Source: a virus
Direction: 5' to 3' (one strand)
DNA length: 37,119 bases
Virus record (IMG/VR): IMGVR_UViG_3300027985_000256
Coordinates: 1-37,119 of that record
Made by a program: the position numbers and the translations under genes. The notes beneath the pieces are model-generated. The model worked only from the letters and a program-made list of their open reading frames with translations, was not told the origin of the DNA and did no database searches. Shown one piece after another: positions 8,991-17,663 of the stretch. Position 1 is the stretch's first letter. Each line of letters starts with the position of its first letter.

Positions 8991-9454
8991 CAGAAGACCA
9001 ATTGCAATTCAAAATAGTAACCTGGTTCCACAATTCAATACCTGAAGAGCGAGGTTACCTGTACAGAACAGAAAACAAAACAACTAAAGGAGCACGAGAT
9101 AAAGGCTTAGGATTAATCAAAGGAGTTTCTGACTTGCACTATACCGCCCCATGCTCAATGCGTTGTTATTTCGAACTAAAAGTTATGAGTTCGAGACATG
9201 AAGTAACCCATCTCGAAGAACAGTTACACTTTATTGAACTGCAAGAAAAAAGATGTGGTTTAGGATTTTTTGTTTTTGAACTTGAACACTTTCAAACTAT
9301 AATGGCTAATATAGTGCCTAATGGTGTTAATTTATTGGCGCATAGAATGGCAAAAGATTCTGTTAATTATATTCGTGATAGTGTTAATTATGCCAGAGAA
9401 AGCAGATGTAAAACAGTAATGTTAAATTATGATTTTAAAAGTATGGTGGTATGA
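8987..9454 (+). CDS. VRR-NUC domain nuclease
   Basis: A 155-residue nuclease of the VRR-NUC branch of the PD-(D/E)XK fold. The core reads GVSDLHY near 46-52, then YFELKV near 63-68 (E-x-K), followed by H-x3-E-x-Q near 76-82. Phage VRR-NUC proteins act as Holliday-junction or structure-specific endonucleases; here it completes the recombination set after the annealase, SSB and exonuclease. Length is typical for a stand-alone phage member. Its stop overlaps the next start (ATGA). Confidence 0.85.
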   Translation: MTEDQLQFKIVTWFHNSIPEERGYLYRTENKTTKGARDKGLGLIKGVSDLHYTAPCSMRCYFELKVMSSRHEVTHLEEQLHFIELQEKRCGLGFFVFELEHFQTIMANIVPNGVNLLAHRMAKDSVNYIRDSVNYARESRCKTVMLNYDFKSMVV

Positions 9455-9706
9455 AAAAATATATGGTAGAATTAAAAATCGCAAGAGTAAATCCATCTAG
9501 CTCTATAATTAAAAAAAATAGAGGTCGCTCCGTCTTTAAATGATGAAAAAGAGATGAGAAAGGAAGCTAAAGAATTAGCTAAATTCAAATGGTCTAAAGA
9601 GTATGTAAATCGGGATTGTCACGTGGGTGATTTTAGTAATTTTAATCAGATTAAAAAATATCTAAAAGGAATTAAAATCGAAGTAATTAATATTAAGAGT
9701 ACATAA
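9451..9706 (+). pseudogene. Small gene with apparent frameshift in an A8 run
   Basis: ATG at 9451 overlaps the previous stop and gives 30 residues (MKKYMVELKI...) ending at 9543. Removing one A from the run 9511-9518 continues in frame to TAA 9704-9706, giving an 84-residue protein with EVAPSLNDEK, KFKWSKEYV and a C-terminal IKIEVINIK. The restored frame has normal composition and ends exactly at the operon terminator, so the intact form is likely 84 residues. This is the second gene in the operon with one extra A. No family is recognised. Confidence 0.5.
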
Positions 9707-9738
9707 AAAACCCCTATTGTTTAGGGGGTTTGTTTTTT
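9705..9738. terminator. Bidirectional terminator between early and lysis genes
   Basis: A-run, then CCCCTA (9711-9716) and TAGGGG (9722-9727), then a T-rich run form a GC-rich hairpin with A and T tracts on both sides, able to stop transcripts from both directions. It lies between the converging early operon (ends 9706) and the lysis operon, whose last stop codon (9721-9723) is inside it. Confidence 0.85.
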
Positions 9739-9975
9739 CTTACCAAACAATCTGAATCTACGCTTTTTCTTTATGTTGTTTTCTTCGTTTGACACTTGGG
9801 TACTATTAGAGGTAGACACATCGTTATTTGCACCTTTATTCTTTATCTTTCCGTATTCGTTATTAACTACCGTTTCAGGCTTATCTAAAAATTTAGCGTA
9901 AACGAATAACCCACCTACAAAACATATAATTCCCAATAGTGCTAAACCTATTTGCTTAATCCAATTACTTGCCAT
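9721..9975 (-). CDS. Membrane-anchored small protein of the lysis cassette
   Basis: An 84-residue protein with one N-terminal transmembrane segment (about residues 8-28, IGLALLGIICFVGGLFVYAKF), then a polar Asn/Ser-rich stretch and a very basic end (KKKRRFRLFGKKK). The last gene of the lysis operon. The form, one membrane anchor plus a polar tail, fits a spanin-like or holin-accessory protein, but the family is not recognised. It overlaps the preceding holin-like gene by 11 bases. No lipobox is seen. Confidence 0.65.
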   Translation of the reverse strand: MASNWIKQIGLALLGIICFVGGLFVYAKFLDKPETVVNNEYGKIKNKGANNDVSTSNSTQVSNEENNIKKKRRFRLFGKKKQTP

Positions 9976-10150
9976 CTTTAGATAGTGCTAGATAAATAAC
10001 TATACCGAAATTAACAAACTCAGGAATAAAAGCTGTTAATCCTCCGGCTACATTTTCAGGTATCCATCCCATAACTTTAGCCATTGTGGATAATGCTAGT
10101 AAAAATCCTACAATTGACGTTTTCTTTTCTTGAATAATGTTTTTTATCAT
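9965..10150 (-). CDS. Holin-like membrane protein
   Basis: A 61-residue protein with two hydrophobic segments (about 12-27 and 36-57) around a short turn, a basic N-terminus and a charged C-terminal end (SKDGK). Size and two-helix form match small class II phage holins, which make holes in the inner membrane at lysis. It lies directly after the DUF5675-like gene (ATGA overlap) and before another membrane protein. The assignment rests on shape and position, not on a recognised family. Confidence 0.65.
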   Translation of the reverse strand: MIKNIIQEKKTSIVGFLLALSTMAKVMGWIPENVAGGLTAFIPEFVNFGIVIYLALSKDGK

Positions 10151-10560
10151 GACTTTTGTATTATAGTTAATTCAAAATTATTTACTCCAATAAGTTCAAA
10201 TAGTTTTCTCATTGCATCTTTACTTGATGAAATGTCAGGTTTATTGTCTTTATCTAAGTCAATTCTTTTTAATCCTACCAATATACAACCTGATGAGTGA
10301 TAATAGTAATTACCTGAGTGTATTAAAATACCTGTTCTCCCGTCAACTTCTGGAAGCCTAAAGCTATCTGGATGCTTTATAGTATTATTTGGAATTACTT
10401 TATAAGTGCCCTCTGGTATGCAACTTTCGTTTCTTTTATTATCTAACCAAGCACGCTCTAATGTATAAACTCTTAAAGCTTCTGAACCATCAATAAAAAC
10501 TGTCATTTCACCGATAGTTCTATCTGTTAGATATTCACGTTTTAATATTGCTGAAATCAT
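10147..10560 (-). CDS. DUF5675-like protein, candidate lysis enzyme
   Basis: A 137-residue protein resembling the DUF5675 family found in Bacteroidetes phages. It shows IPEGTYKV near residue 49, then GRTGILIHSGN near 75-85 and HSSGCILVG near 89-97. The His plus S-x-G-C pattern recalls the active site of YkuD-type L,D-transpeptidases, so a peptidoglycan-directed role is reasonable. No other endolysin candidate is seen in this cassette, which makes it the best choice for the cell-wall enzyme; that is inference. It is coupled by ATGA overlaps to both neighbours. Confidence 0.75.
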   Translation of the reverse strand: MISAILKREYLTDRTIGEMTVFIDGSEALRVYTLERAWLDNKRNESCIPEGTYKVIPNNTIKHPDSFRLPEVDGRTGILIHSGNYYYHSSGCILVGLKRIDLDKDNKPDISSSKDAMRKLFELIGVNNFELTIIQKS

Positions 10561-10838
10561 TGCCTATTCTGTTTAAGCTGTAGTTCTTGACGTAGCATTT
10601 TAATCTCTCCCAAAAATAATTCTTGCGTACGTTGTATGCTCTCTTGGTTAGTCTTTATTAGTTCTGAGTTAGATTTAATCTTGACATCTACAGTCTTTAA
10701 TTTCTCTTCTACTATTTCTTTATCTGCCTTTTGATCAAGCTGATAAACAACTCTTCTTAATGACCATCCAGTAAATAGAATTATTAATGTAAATACTACA
10801 TTTATTATTAAGCTATACTTTTTTAACCAATCTGACAT
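10557..10838 (-). CDS. Membrane-anchored coiled-coil protein
   Basis: A 93-residue protein with a single transmembrane helix (about 9-25) followed by a long charged heptad region (KADKEIVEEKLKTVD... to the end), so probably an inner-membrane anchored coiled coil. The form is similar to XhlA-type lysis proteins or to the inner-membrane spanin. It stands between a four-helix membrane protein and the DUF5675-like gene. The exact role in lysis is not shown by any motif. Confidence 0.7.
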   Translation of the reverse strand: MSDWLKKYSLIINVVFTLIILFTGWSLRRVVYQLDQKADKEIVEEKLKTVDVKIKSNSELIKTNQESIQRTQELFLGEIKMLRQELQLKQNRQ

Positions 10839-10839
10839 G

Positions 10840-11220
10840 CTATTTTCGGTTTAGGAATTTTACTACCGCTAAGATAACAAATATTAATGCACTAAACAAT
10901 ATACTTATATAGTCAGATTTTAAATAATCAAAGTATTCAGTATAATTCCCTTTGCTTAAAATAGCGCAAACAATACGGAATACAGCTAACCCAGTCAAGT
11001 AAGATATAATAGAATAATTCAATAAAATAGATAAAACATTTCCTAAATTATTTCTAAATAAATACAAAGGTATAACAGGAAGATACCAATATCTTACAAT
11101 TTTTATATACGCATTCCAATACACATCTTTTGATATTCCGAAATTAAGATATAAAGCTTCGAGGGTAAAAAATACCCCCGAAAACAAAATGAACCAATAT
11201 TCTTTAATAAACTTATTCAT
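10840..11220 (-). CDS. Polytopic membrane protein of the lysis cassette
   Basis: A 126-residue protein with about four hydrophobic segments (near 8-25, 40-56, 62-84 and 103-120) and basic ends. Rich in aromatic residues. No family recognised. Its place beside the candidate lysis proteins suggests a holin or holin-like function, though a superinfection exclusion protein is also possible. Its start overlaps the end of the small acidic gene upstream by eight bases. Confidence 0.6.
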   Translation of the reverse strand: MNKFIKEYWFILFSGVFFTLEALYLNFGISKDVYWNAYIKIVRYWYLPVIPLYLFRNNLGNVLSILLNYSIISYLTGLAVFRIVCAILSKGNYTEYFDYLKSDYISILFSALIFVILAVVKFLNRK

Positions 11221-11320
11221 TTACTTCCTCAGGTTTATCTTCTCCGATTCCGTCACCGCCTCCTGGGTCTTCCTCAGGGTCTACTGGACACATTAGCACC
11301 CAATTTTTAAACTTTTTCAT
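11213..11320 (-). CDS. Small acidic protein (35 aa)
   Basis: A 35-residue frame starting MKKFKNWVLMCPVD, followed by an acidic, Gly/Pro-rich tail (PEEDPGGGDGIGEDKPEE). It begins 17 bases after the tail fibre stop and overlaps the next gene by eight bases, so it is placed like a real gene. No transmembrane segment or lipobox is clear. Composition is unlike its neighbours. The function is unknown; it may belong either to the fibre or to the lysis set. Confidence 0.55.
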   Translation of the reverse strand: MKKFKNWVLMCPVDPEEDPGGGDGIGEDKPEEVNE

Positions 11321-11337
11321 GTGTATATTTATTTAAT

Positions 11338-14300
11338 TTAAACAATAATTGAATCGTAATAATTGGCGATAACTAAACCGCCTGCAATAGTTGGATGTAT
11401 ACCATCTTCTAGCAACGTGCCGCCGCCATTATTTGACATCTCAGTATATACGTCAGCTTGATAAGTATACGGAGTACCACCACCAACCCATAATGTGCCA
11501 GAAATCCAATTATTATAACTATCCATTAACGCTTGACTACCTGAACCAAAATCGGTTATTAAATATGTAGTAGGTATTATAATGCTTGTTTTTCCATAAC
11601 CTAACGTTTCTAATTCAGTTATTATTGAATTAATATTTGATTGATAAATCGCTAAACTTACATTTGAACGAACGTCATTTACTCCAACTGCTAAGAAAAT
11701 CAATGCATCCTCAGCGGTTTTTTCAGGAACTATTCCTGATGTTACTTGGCTTAGTATGTCGTTACTAGTATATCCCTCAACTCCATAATTAAAGTGATAG
11801 ACTTGTTTGTATTTAGACAATGGACTCGTCCACCTTCTACGGATAGTTATCGAATCGCCTAAAAATCTGTAAATTGGGCTTATTAAAATACCTGAATCAA
11901 TCTGTGTAAAAACACCTTTTTTTGCCGAATTAAAAAATACAGACTGCCCTAATCCAGTCCAATTTGTTAAATCAGTAGAATATGCAATGTTATTATCCCC
12001 ACCAGAAATAGAAGTTCCTGTTATAATCACAATGTTATTTCCAACTATGATTGAATAACCCTGATTAGGTATAACCGCACCCTGAGTTTGAGGTGTCCAT
12101 ACTTTTCCATCATCAGACGTTGCAATTTCTGCATTACCCTGACCTACAGCTAACCATTTATTAAGAAATGGGACATATTTAACATCAAGACATTTTTGAT
12201 TAAAAGGAGCATCCACTCCACCGCTTAATAAAGTCCAATTAGCTCCATTATCATCAGACCAAGCCATAACGGCACTGCCTTCACCGCCTAAAACAATAAG
12301 ACCTCCATTTGTATCGCCTCCATAACACGCTACGGAAAAAACAGTTTTAAGTAAAGTGTCGTCAAATACAGTCCCATCAGTAGTTCTTAATATTGTAGTA
12401 GAAGTTCCCTGTCCACATACGTAAATAGTTCCATTTACATTTACAAATCCATGTACAAAAACATTTAATTGATTATTTACCCCAGTCCATGTTTTACCAT
12501 CTGTTGAACGAAGTAAATTATTTGAGTGTGTATTTTGCGCACCTCCAGCCAAATAAAAAGCACCAGTAGGACTGTAAATGAAGTCGTTAACATCCGCTGT
12601 AAGGAGATTGCCCGAATCTGTATTTTCAACCCAATTTATTCCATTTTCAGACCATCCAAAAACACCATTTATACCACCGCCCAGAAAGATTTGATTACAA
12701 TACCTAACACATGTTCCATTTGATTTAAAAAGCTCATTTGTATCATCTGCCGTCCACGATTGACCATCTGTAGACGTATATATTTTTTTAGCTGTTGATA
12801 ATCCCCTTCCTGCAATAGCAAATAAGTTTGATAATATTATTGCTACTGAATCGTATACTTGTGATACTTCTAAATAATACTTACTATCAACTTTTGTTTC
12901 CTTTATTAAATAGCTACCTTGTTCTACAAGTGTTAAAACTTTTGTAGTCTTATTCCATCTTGCATCATTATCTAAATAATATGTATCAGATGGGAATGTT
13001 AAAGTTACACTTGTTGTAGTTGTATTAAATACGTAATATCCTTTTTCAGCTAAGGAATCATTACTTCTAGTTATTGTTTTTGCAATAGCAAAGTTTAAAG
13101 TGTTAATAGCAAATAACTCAGTTTTAGAGTTATAATTTAAATCAATAACATTTGTGCTATCTACTAAAGTGCTTCTTTCTCTTGTGATGTTCCCACCTCC
13201 AACTCCCAACAAACTAACACCTACAACATCATTAAGCGCAAAATCAGTGCCTTTATTTTGAACAGTCATTACAACTGTCCACCATCCGGTATTATCTGTC
13301 ACGGAAGTAACTTTGTAATTAGCCCACTTTGATCTATTTCCTATTGCTTTTAAGCCTATAATGCTATCAGCACTTAAAGCGTTTAGAAAGTCACCTATAT
13401 TTCCATTGTCGTATTCTGCTTCGGAAATATAAATCTCTGTTGCACTCCCTTGAGTAGAGTTATTTAATTTAAACTTACCAGCTCCTGGGTCTCCGGCTGT
13501 TGTTGAGGTGTCGAATTGTAATCTTAATGATGTTTGCAAATCAGATACTGTTGCAAAAACATTACTCCCACTTGGAGTATTTGCCCCTATTATTGCGCTG
13601 CTTTGATTTGAGTTCAAATGAAAATACTGCCCTGCTTCACCTCCTTGTAATCCAGTTAGTAAATTATGCTCACTTATGCCGACTCCACCACCTGAAAAAG
13701 TTGTGGTAAAAGGATTTTGAATACTTGCAAAAGTAGCCAGCCCTTGCTGAACTGTAAACTTTGCAACCAATAAAGCCCCTGCATAAAAAGGCGATAGCTC
13801 AGGCGGCCTGCTTGCAGGAATACTTGCAGCTTGCGCTTCGGCTAAAGAGTTAAATTCTTGCTGTCCTTCAAGTAAAGCCCAATAACTTGGAGAATCAATA
13901 ATGTAATAAAGGAATTTATTTACATATTTGTTGTTACTTATTGACACTAGCCCTGTTGCTATGTTGTTGTATTGTGTGTTTGAAACCTGAGTTTGTCCCG
14001 TTGTTCTTGTCCACACTCCATTTGTTACATATAACCTTGTAAAAGTTCCTCCTGTAGATGTATTTAAAGGTGCTATACCTTTATAATCATTACTTAATGC
14101 AACAGCCCCCGCTGCTATTGCTACATTGCGAGTGCCAACCTCAGATGGAGTTAAGCCTCCGAGATAGCGGATAGCCTGGAAATTAAGCTGTGTTAAAACG
14201 TTTTTATAAACCGCATTAGTTCCGCTATCTTTAAATGTATTAACAATTATTTTAGAAACAATATTAACACATGTTGCAAAAGGCAGTTTATCCCAATTTT

Positions 14301-14871
14301 GATAGAAGTACCCACCTGCGCTTGCCATTGCTGCAAATTGCGGAGTGCCTGCATTATAATCTACATATATGATGTAGTTTTGATTTTCGGGTATCGCAAT
14401 GTTTTTAGCAGGTACAACAACAGCTTTAAAATCAGAATCAAGGATATTAGCTGTTTTAATCCAGACTTCTGCCTCAGTTATATCTATTGTCCCGTCGCCT
14501 TTATCTGTAACCTCTCCACCATCTGAAATAAAAGGGCTTGAATCGTGACTTTGTAATTCTTTTAAGTGAATTAAATGATCCGCAGAAGGGTCACGAGGTA
14601 ATTGTATCTCGTCAGTTGTCGGCTGATTAAAATCCAAACCATCCTCAGTCTCATTTACCTTTACAAATTTACCTGATTGACCAGAGTAAGAGCTAGGGGT
14701 GTCTAATAAACTTAAAAAACTAGCTGATAACCCCGCTACTATCTCTTTAAATCTTGCCCATGTAAAGTTTTTAGACCCCTGTACGCTTGGTTGCCCCAAT
14801 ACAACTCTATCTAAATCATCAGGCTCATTTGGTGATGTTATCAGCGTACCATTAAATAGTTCTTTTGGCAT
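11338..14871 (-). CDS. Large tail fibre / receptor-binding protein with SGNH hydrolase domain
   Basis: A 1177-residue modular tail protein. The N-terminal about 90 residues carry a fibre-type attachment pattern (TWARFKEIVAG, then LLDTPSSYSGQSGKFV). Near 405-425 is the recurrent fibre motif HNLLTGLQGGEAGQYFHL. From about 690 to 980 there are repeated STDGQSWT / SENGINWV-type segments, like a beta-propeller of the BNR or kelch type. The last 180 residues are an SGNH hydrolase: GDSIT near 1006 (Ser nucleophile), GVEGYTSND, AVGVNDV (block III) and DGIHP near 1158 (Asp-His). It probably binds and deacetylates or de-esterifies surface polysaccharide of the host. Coupled to the adaptor gene upstream. 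Confidence 0.85.
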   Translation of the reverse strand: MPKELFNGTLITSPNEPDDLDRVVLGQPSVQGSKNFTWARFKEIVAGLSASFLSLLDTPSSYSGQSGKFVKVNETEDGLDFNQPTTDEIQLPRDPSADHLIHLKELQSHDSSPFISDGGEVTDKGDGTIDITEAEVWIKTANILDSDFKAVVVPAKNIAIPENQNYIIYVDYNAGTPQFAAMASAGGYFYQNWDKLPFATCVNIVSKIIVNTFKDSGTNAVYKNVLTQLNFQAIRYLGGLTPSEVGTRNVAIAAGAVALSNDYKGIAPLNTSTGGTFTRLYVTNGVWTRTTGQTQVSNTQYNNIATGLVSISNNKYVNKFLYYIIDSPSYWALLEGQQEFNSLAEAQAASIPASRPPELSPFYAGALLVAKFTVQQGLATFASIQNPFTTTFSGGGVGISEHNLLTGLQGGEAGQYFHLNSNQSSAIIGANTPSGSNVFATVSDLQTSLRLQFDTSTTAGDPGAGKFKLNNSTQGSATEIYISEAEYDNGNIGDFLNALSADSIIGLKAIGNRSKWANYKVTSVTDNTGWWTVVMTVQNKGTDFALNDVVGVSLLGVGGGNITRERSTLVDSTNVIDLNYNSKTELFAINTLNFAIAKTITRSNDSLAEKGYYVFNTTTTSVTLTFPSDTYYLDNDARWNKTTKVLTLVEQGSYLIKETKVDSKYYLEVSQVYDSVAIILSNLFAIAGRGLSTAKKIYTSTDGQSWTADDTNELFKSNGTCVRYCNQIFLGGGINGVFGWSENGINWVENTDSGNLLTADVNDFIYSPTGAFYLAGGAQNTHSNNLLRSTDGKTWTGVNNQLNVFVHGFVNVNGTIYVCGQGTSTTILRTTDGTVFDDTLLKTVFSVACYGGDTNGGLIVLGGEGSAVMAWSDDNGANWTLLSGGVDAPFNQKCLDVKYVPFLNKWLAVGQGNAEIATSDDGKVWTPQTQGAVIPNQGYSIIVGNNIVIITGTSISGGDNNIAYSTDLTNWTGLGQSVFFNSAKKGVFTQIDSGILISPIYRFLGDSITIRRRWTSPLSKYKQVYHFNYGVEGYTSNDILSQVTSGIVPEKTAEDALIFLAVGVNDVRSNVSLAIYQSNINSIITELETLGYGKTSIIIPTTYLITDFGSGSQALMDSYNNWISGTLWVGGGTPYTYQADVYTEMSNNGGGTLLEDGIHPTIAGGLVIANYYDSIIV

Positions 14872-14873
14872 GA

Positions 14874-15422
14874 TTATCTTTTTATAGTTTTTCTAACTCC
14901 TCTTAAAACTGGTCGGTATGGTTGTTTTGATTGTCCGCAATACCAAAGTGGATAAAGTGAGGTATTATCATTCAAATACTGCTTGATAAAATCCCATTGA
15001 TGTAATGCTTTTTCTCGCACATTAATCTTGATTTCTTTTCGTTCAGCTGAACTTAATCCGGTAGCCTCGTTTCTCTCTTTTTTCACAAAACCGGTAAAAG
15101 TATCGGCTGCAAAACTTTCAGTCACATACTGCGAATAAATCATGTACGCCAAAACCCAAATAATACCTTTAAATTTAATAGTATTGCCGTTACAATCTTT
15201 AAAAGTACCACCTTCTAATAATGTCACATTTCTTGCTTCGGTTGGGTTATCCTGAATATCTTGAAGAAGCGCAGCCCCTAATAATTTCTGCAAATCAGTT
15301 TCCTCAACTTCTTCCGCTAATTGGTCATAATTAGACTTACCGCCTACTTGCTTGTAAGCGGTCGCCCAATTATTAGAAATTGGTTTAATTGCTTGTTGCT
15401 GCGCTAGTGTTATCAGTGCCAT
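14874..15422 (-). CDS. Probable head-tail adaptor (DUF6712-like)
   Basis: A 182-residue protein that starts with LAQQQAIKPI and is largely helical, with a central hydrophobic part (GIIWVLAYMIYSQYV) and a basic C-terminus (RGVRKTIKR). It follows the portal gene with a 38-base overlap. Proteins of this type in Bacteroidetes phages sit beside the portal and are likely gp6-like connectors; I think it belongs near DUF6712, but this label is from memory. It could also be a fibre-linked protein, because the fibre gene follows by two bases. Confidence 0.55.
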   Translation of the reverse strand: MALITLAQQQAIKPISNNWATAYKQVGGKSNYDQLAEEVEETDLQKLLGAALLQDIQDNPTEARNVTLLEGGTFKDCNGNTIKFKGIIWVLAYMIYSQYVTESFAADTFTGFVKKERNEATGLSSAERKEIKINVREKALHQWDFIKQYLNDNTSLYPLWYCGQSKQPYRPVLRGVRKTIKR

Positions 15423-16653
15423 TATCTATTAATTTTATCGGTTCAATTGTCCAATCCTGATTATTAGCTAATTTAGGGATATTTGAATTTTTAAAAATAT
15501 CCGCAAAGCTTTGTGCAATTAATTCTCTATCATCAAGCGTTAAGGCATTATAAAATTGTGTAGCTTGGATAATTGCTTCGCCTGACGTTGTGCCCAATTG
15601 ATTCTGCTCGTAGTCAATTAGAATAGCAGGTATGCCACGAATCGACATACGAATATTATTTTTTAAACCCTGCTCCCAACTATCAAAAAGTTTTGAATCA
15701 ACTTTTGTTTCAATAGTTTCAACTTGAAAGCTATTTTTTGGAAACTCCCCAGTATCGGGGTCTAAATCATCTTCAATTACAATTACAGTTTCACCGTCCG
15801 CCCCAACAAAATCAACAATATCTTTAGAAACTGTATCATCGTGAACCCTTTCTAATCTAGGGTCGTTCAAATTTCCATCAATACTTGTAATTTCCTGCTC
15901 TTTATACTCTTTTTGTTTGCGTATAATAGTTTTATTGAAGAAACCATTCCGGATAGTTCTGTTCTTAAATAAAGCTACCTGTTGCTCTGTGTCAACGTCC
16001 ATATAAGCAGCATCAAAAGGAGATAGAGGATAAAAATAAGTATTATCAAGAAATTGAAAATACACCTGTCCTTTATATTTACCCTCCTCAACTCCATTTA
16101 TTTGAGCTTGAATTACTTCTAAATTATTTGAAAAGATATGATAAGAAGATGCTTTTTTTGCATCATACTTTCCTATATCCTTATCCTTTCCCCAATTGTC
16201 GTAAAAAAGTATTTTTGCCGAAAATCCAGTGTCGTCAGGTTTTGCAAAACGGCCATCTTTAAAAGGTTTTAAGTGAACCGTTCCTGTTTGACCTTCATAA
16301 TTTCTATTGCAATGAATATAGTACCCATTATGCCACGCACAACTATCGGCAACTTGACGAAGTAATGATCTAACAGTTATTTCTTTTCCTCGCTGATCTC
16401 TTCCTATTACAATATTGTTTATTGCTTGATTTTTAAATCCTTTTCCTGCAAGAAATTTTGAATAAATACCGGCAGCAGCTTTAGCGGTAACACTTCCATT
16501 AATGGCTAATTCCATCATTTGAGGGTAGTCATTTTTTTCGCCAAATACCATTAAACCATGAACACCATCATCCACGGCTTTGATGTTTTTATTTAGCTTA
16601 ATTACTGCCCTCTTATCAAGGTCTTCAACTGTTATCCGCTTGCTATTAGCCAT
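15385..16653 (-). CDS. Portal protein
   Basis: A 422-residue portal protein. Early residues (VFGEKNDYPQMMELAINGS, then AGIYSKFLAGKGF) and the C-terminal region near 330-395 (IRGIPAILID, TTSGEAIIQATQFYN, REliaQSFADIF-like) fit the portal family, in which the last helices line the channel. It forms the dodecameric ring through which DNA enters the capsid. The gene is unusually placed: downstream of the major capsid gene and far from the terminase. It overlaps the next gene by 38 bases and the previous by one base. Confidence 0.8.
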   Translation of the reverse strand: MANSKRITVEDLDKRAVIKLNKNIKAVDDGVHGLMVFGEKNDYPQMMELAINGSVTAKAAAGIYSKFLAGKGFKNQAINNIVIGRDQRGKEITVRSLLRQVADSCAWHNGYYIHCNRNYEGQTGTVHLKPFKDGRFAKPDDTGFSAKILFYDNWGKDKDIGKYDAKKASSYHIFSNNLEVIQAQINGVEEGKYKGQVYFQFLDNTYFYPLSPFDAAYMDVDTEQQVALFKNRTIRNGFFNKTIIRKQKEYKEQEITSIDGNLNDPRLERVHDDTVSKDIVDFVGADGETVIVIEDDLDPDTGEFPKNSFQVETIETKVDSKLFDSWEQGLKNNIRMSIRGIPAILIDYEQNQLGTTSGEAIIQATQFYNALTLDDRELIAQSFADIFKNSNIPKLANNQDWTIEPIKLIDNGTDNTSAATSN

Positions 16654-17060
16654 TATTCAGATTTTTTTGTTTTTGATTTTGCTTCAATTTTCTTTCCGTA
16701 ATTTTCAGGAAGCTTATTGAATTGAGACTCCATTAAAAAACCTTTCTCCAAAGCATCAATTGCCTGTCCGTCGGTAATCATGTCAGAATTATAATGTTTA
16801 CAAGCTTTTGAAGAGTAGCAATTCCCTTTCCATTTAGGTACACAAGTACGATCTTTTACGTCCTGTGCTATTTTAGCTTTTGCCATACCGTCAATTTTAA
16901 GTTGTGAATAATATTTTCGTTGTGAAACTGCGCAAACTCTAGGCTGCGCCCCATTTAAATACAGTTTCGAATAGCATCTGAGTAAAGATAATGACAATTG
17001 AGGAGATTTAATAATCTCCTCAACATCATTATTCAATATTTTTTCAACATCTTCAAGCAT
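16653..17060 (-). CDS. Cys-containing structural-region protein, unknown
   Basis: A 135-residue protein. The N-terminal half is helical; around residues 43-90 it has several cysteines (RVCAVSQRKYY, RTCVPKWKGNCYSSKAC) and a following HYNSD, so a metal site or disulfides are possible. The C-terminus is lysine-rich. It lies between the putative tail tube gene and portal with one-base overlaps on each side. I recall similar proteins beside portal genes of other Bacteroidetes phages but know no function. Confidence 0.6.
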   Translation of the reverse strand: MLEDVEKILNNDVEEIIKSPQLSLSLLRCYSKLYLNGAQPRVCAVSQRKYYSQLKIDGMAKAKIAQDVKDRTCVPKWKGNCYSSKACKHYNSDMITDGQAIDALEKGFLMESQFNKLPENYGKKIEAKSKTKKSE

Positions 17061-17647
17061 TACGCAGGGGTTTCAAGTCCTTCAAGTAATGCCTTAGTAG
17101 TTGCGTAGTCTGTATCAATCACAGTGTAAGAAGACCACTTCTCGGTATCCCCTTCTTGAGATGTGAACTCTAAAGGACGTGAGCCATTGGCGTCGTTAGC
17201 CCTGTTAGTATCAGCAGATTTAAACAAGCCGTATTTAACCCCGTAAGCTTTAAATACTCCGTCACCATCATCAGTCTTATCACGACTTTCAACGATAATC
17301 ATGAAATTATTCATTTTGTCGATAGCCTCAACATCAGCAGCTTTCATTGCATAAGCAGAAAAAGCAGCGAAATGAGTATATCTGTCACCTCTACCAACTT
17401 CTGAAACTAAATCAGAACCGGTATTGATTCCTTTTCTGGAGGTAGTGAGCGTGTATGCCTTAATACCCGAAGCAACAGCTCCAGTATTTACAATGTCAGT
17501 TATCTTTGATGGATTAGTGACATCGAAAGTAAGTGAAAATTTATCATCAAGGTTTAATAACCATGCTTTAATCTCATTACCTCCATTGCCCTGTACATCA
17601 CAAGTAGCAACTACATCTTGAATTACACTTTCTAAGCAATCAGCCAT
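17060..17647 (-). CDS. Putative tail tube or capsid-associated protein
   Basis: A 195-residue protein of beta-rich look, with a central SGIKAYTLTTSRKG, a conserved-looking DKMNNFMIIVESRD, and GVFKAYGVKYGLF followed by LEFTSQEGDTEKW. The last part resembles the strand pattern of major tail tube proteins. It directly follows the major capsid gene behind a GC-rich hairpin and so may be a highly made structural protein. A capsid decoration role is the main alternative. The call is inferred from pattern and position. Confidence 0.5.
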   Translation of the reverse strand: MADCLESVIQDVVATCDVQGNGGNEIKAWLLNLDDKFSLTFDVTNPSKITDIVNTGAVASGIKAYTLTTSRKGINTGSDLVSEVGRGDRYTHFAAFSAYAMKAADVEAIDKMNNFMIIVESRDKTDDGDGVFKAYGVKYGLFKSADTNRANDANGSRPLEFTSQEGDTEKWSSYTVIDTDYATTKALLEGLETPA

Positions 17648-17663
17648 AATTTAAAGTTTTAGC

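Noticed and set aside
11338-14871. Diversity-generating retroelement acting on the tail fibre
   Set aside because: No reverse transcriptase gene or template/variable repeat pair is seen in the window.
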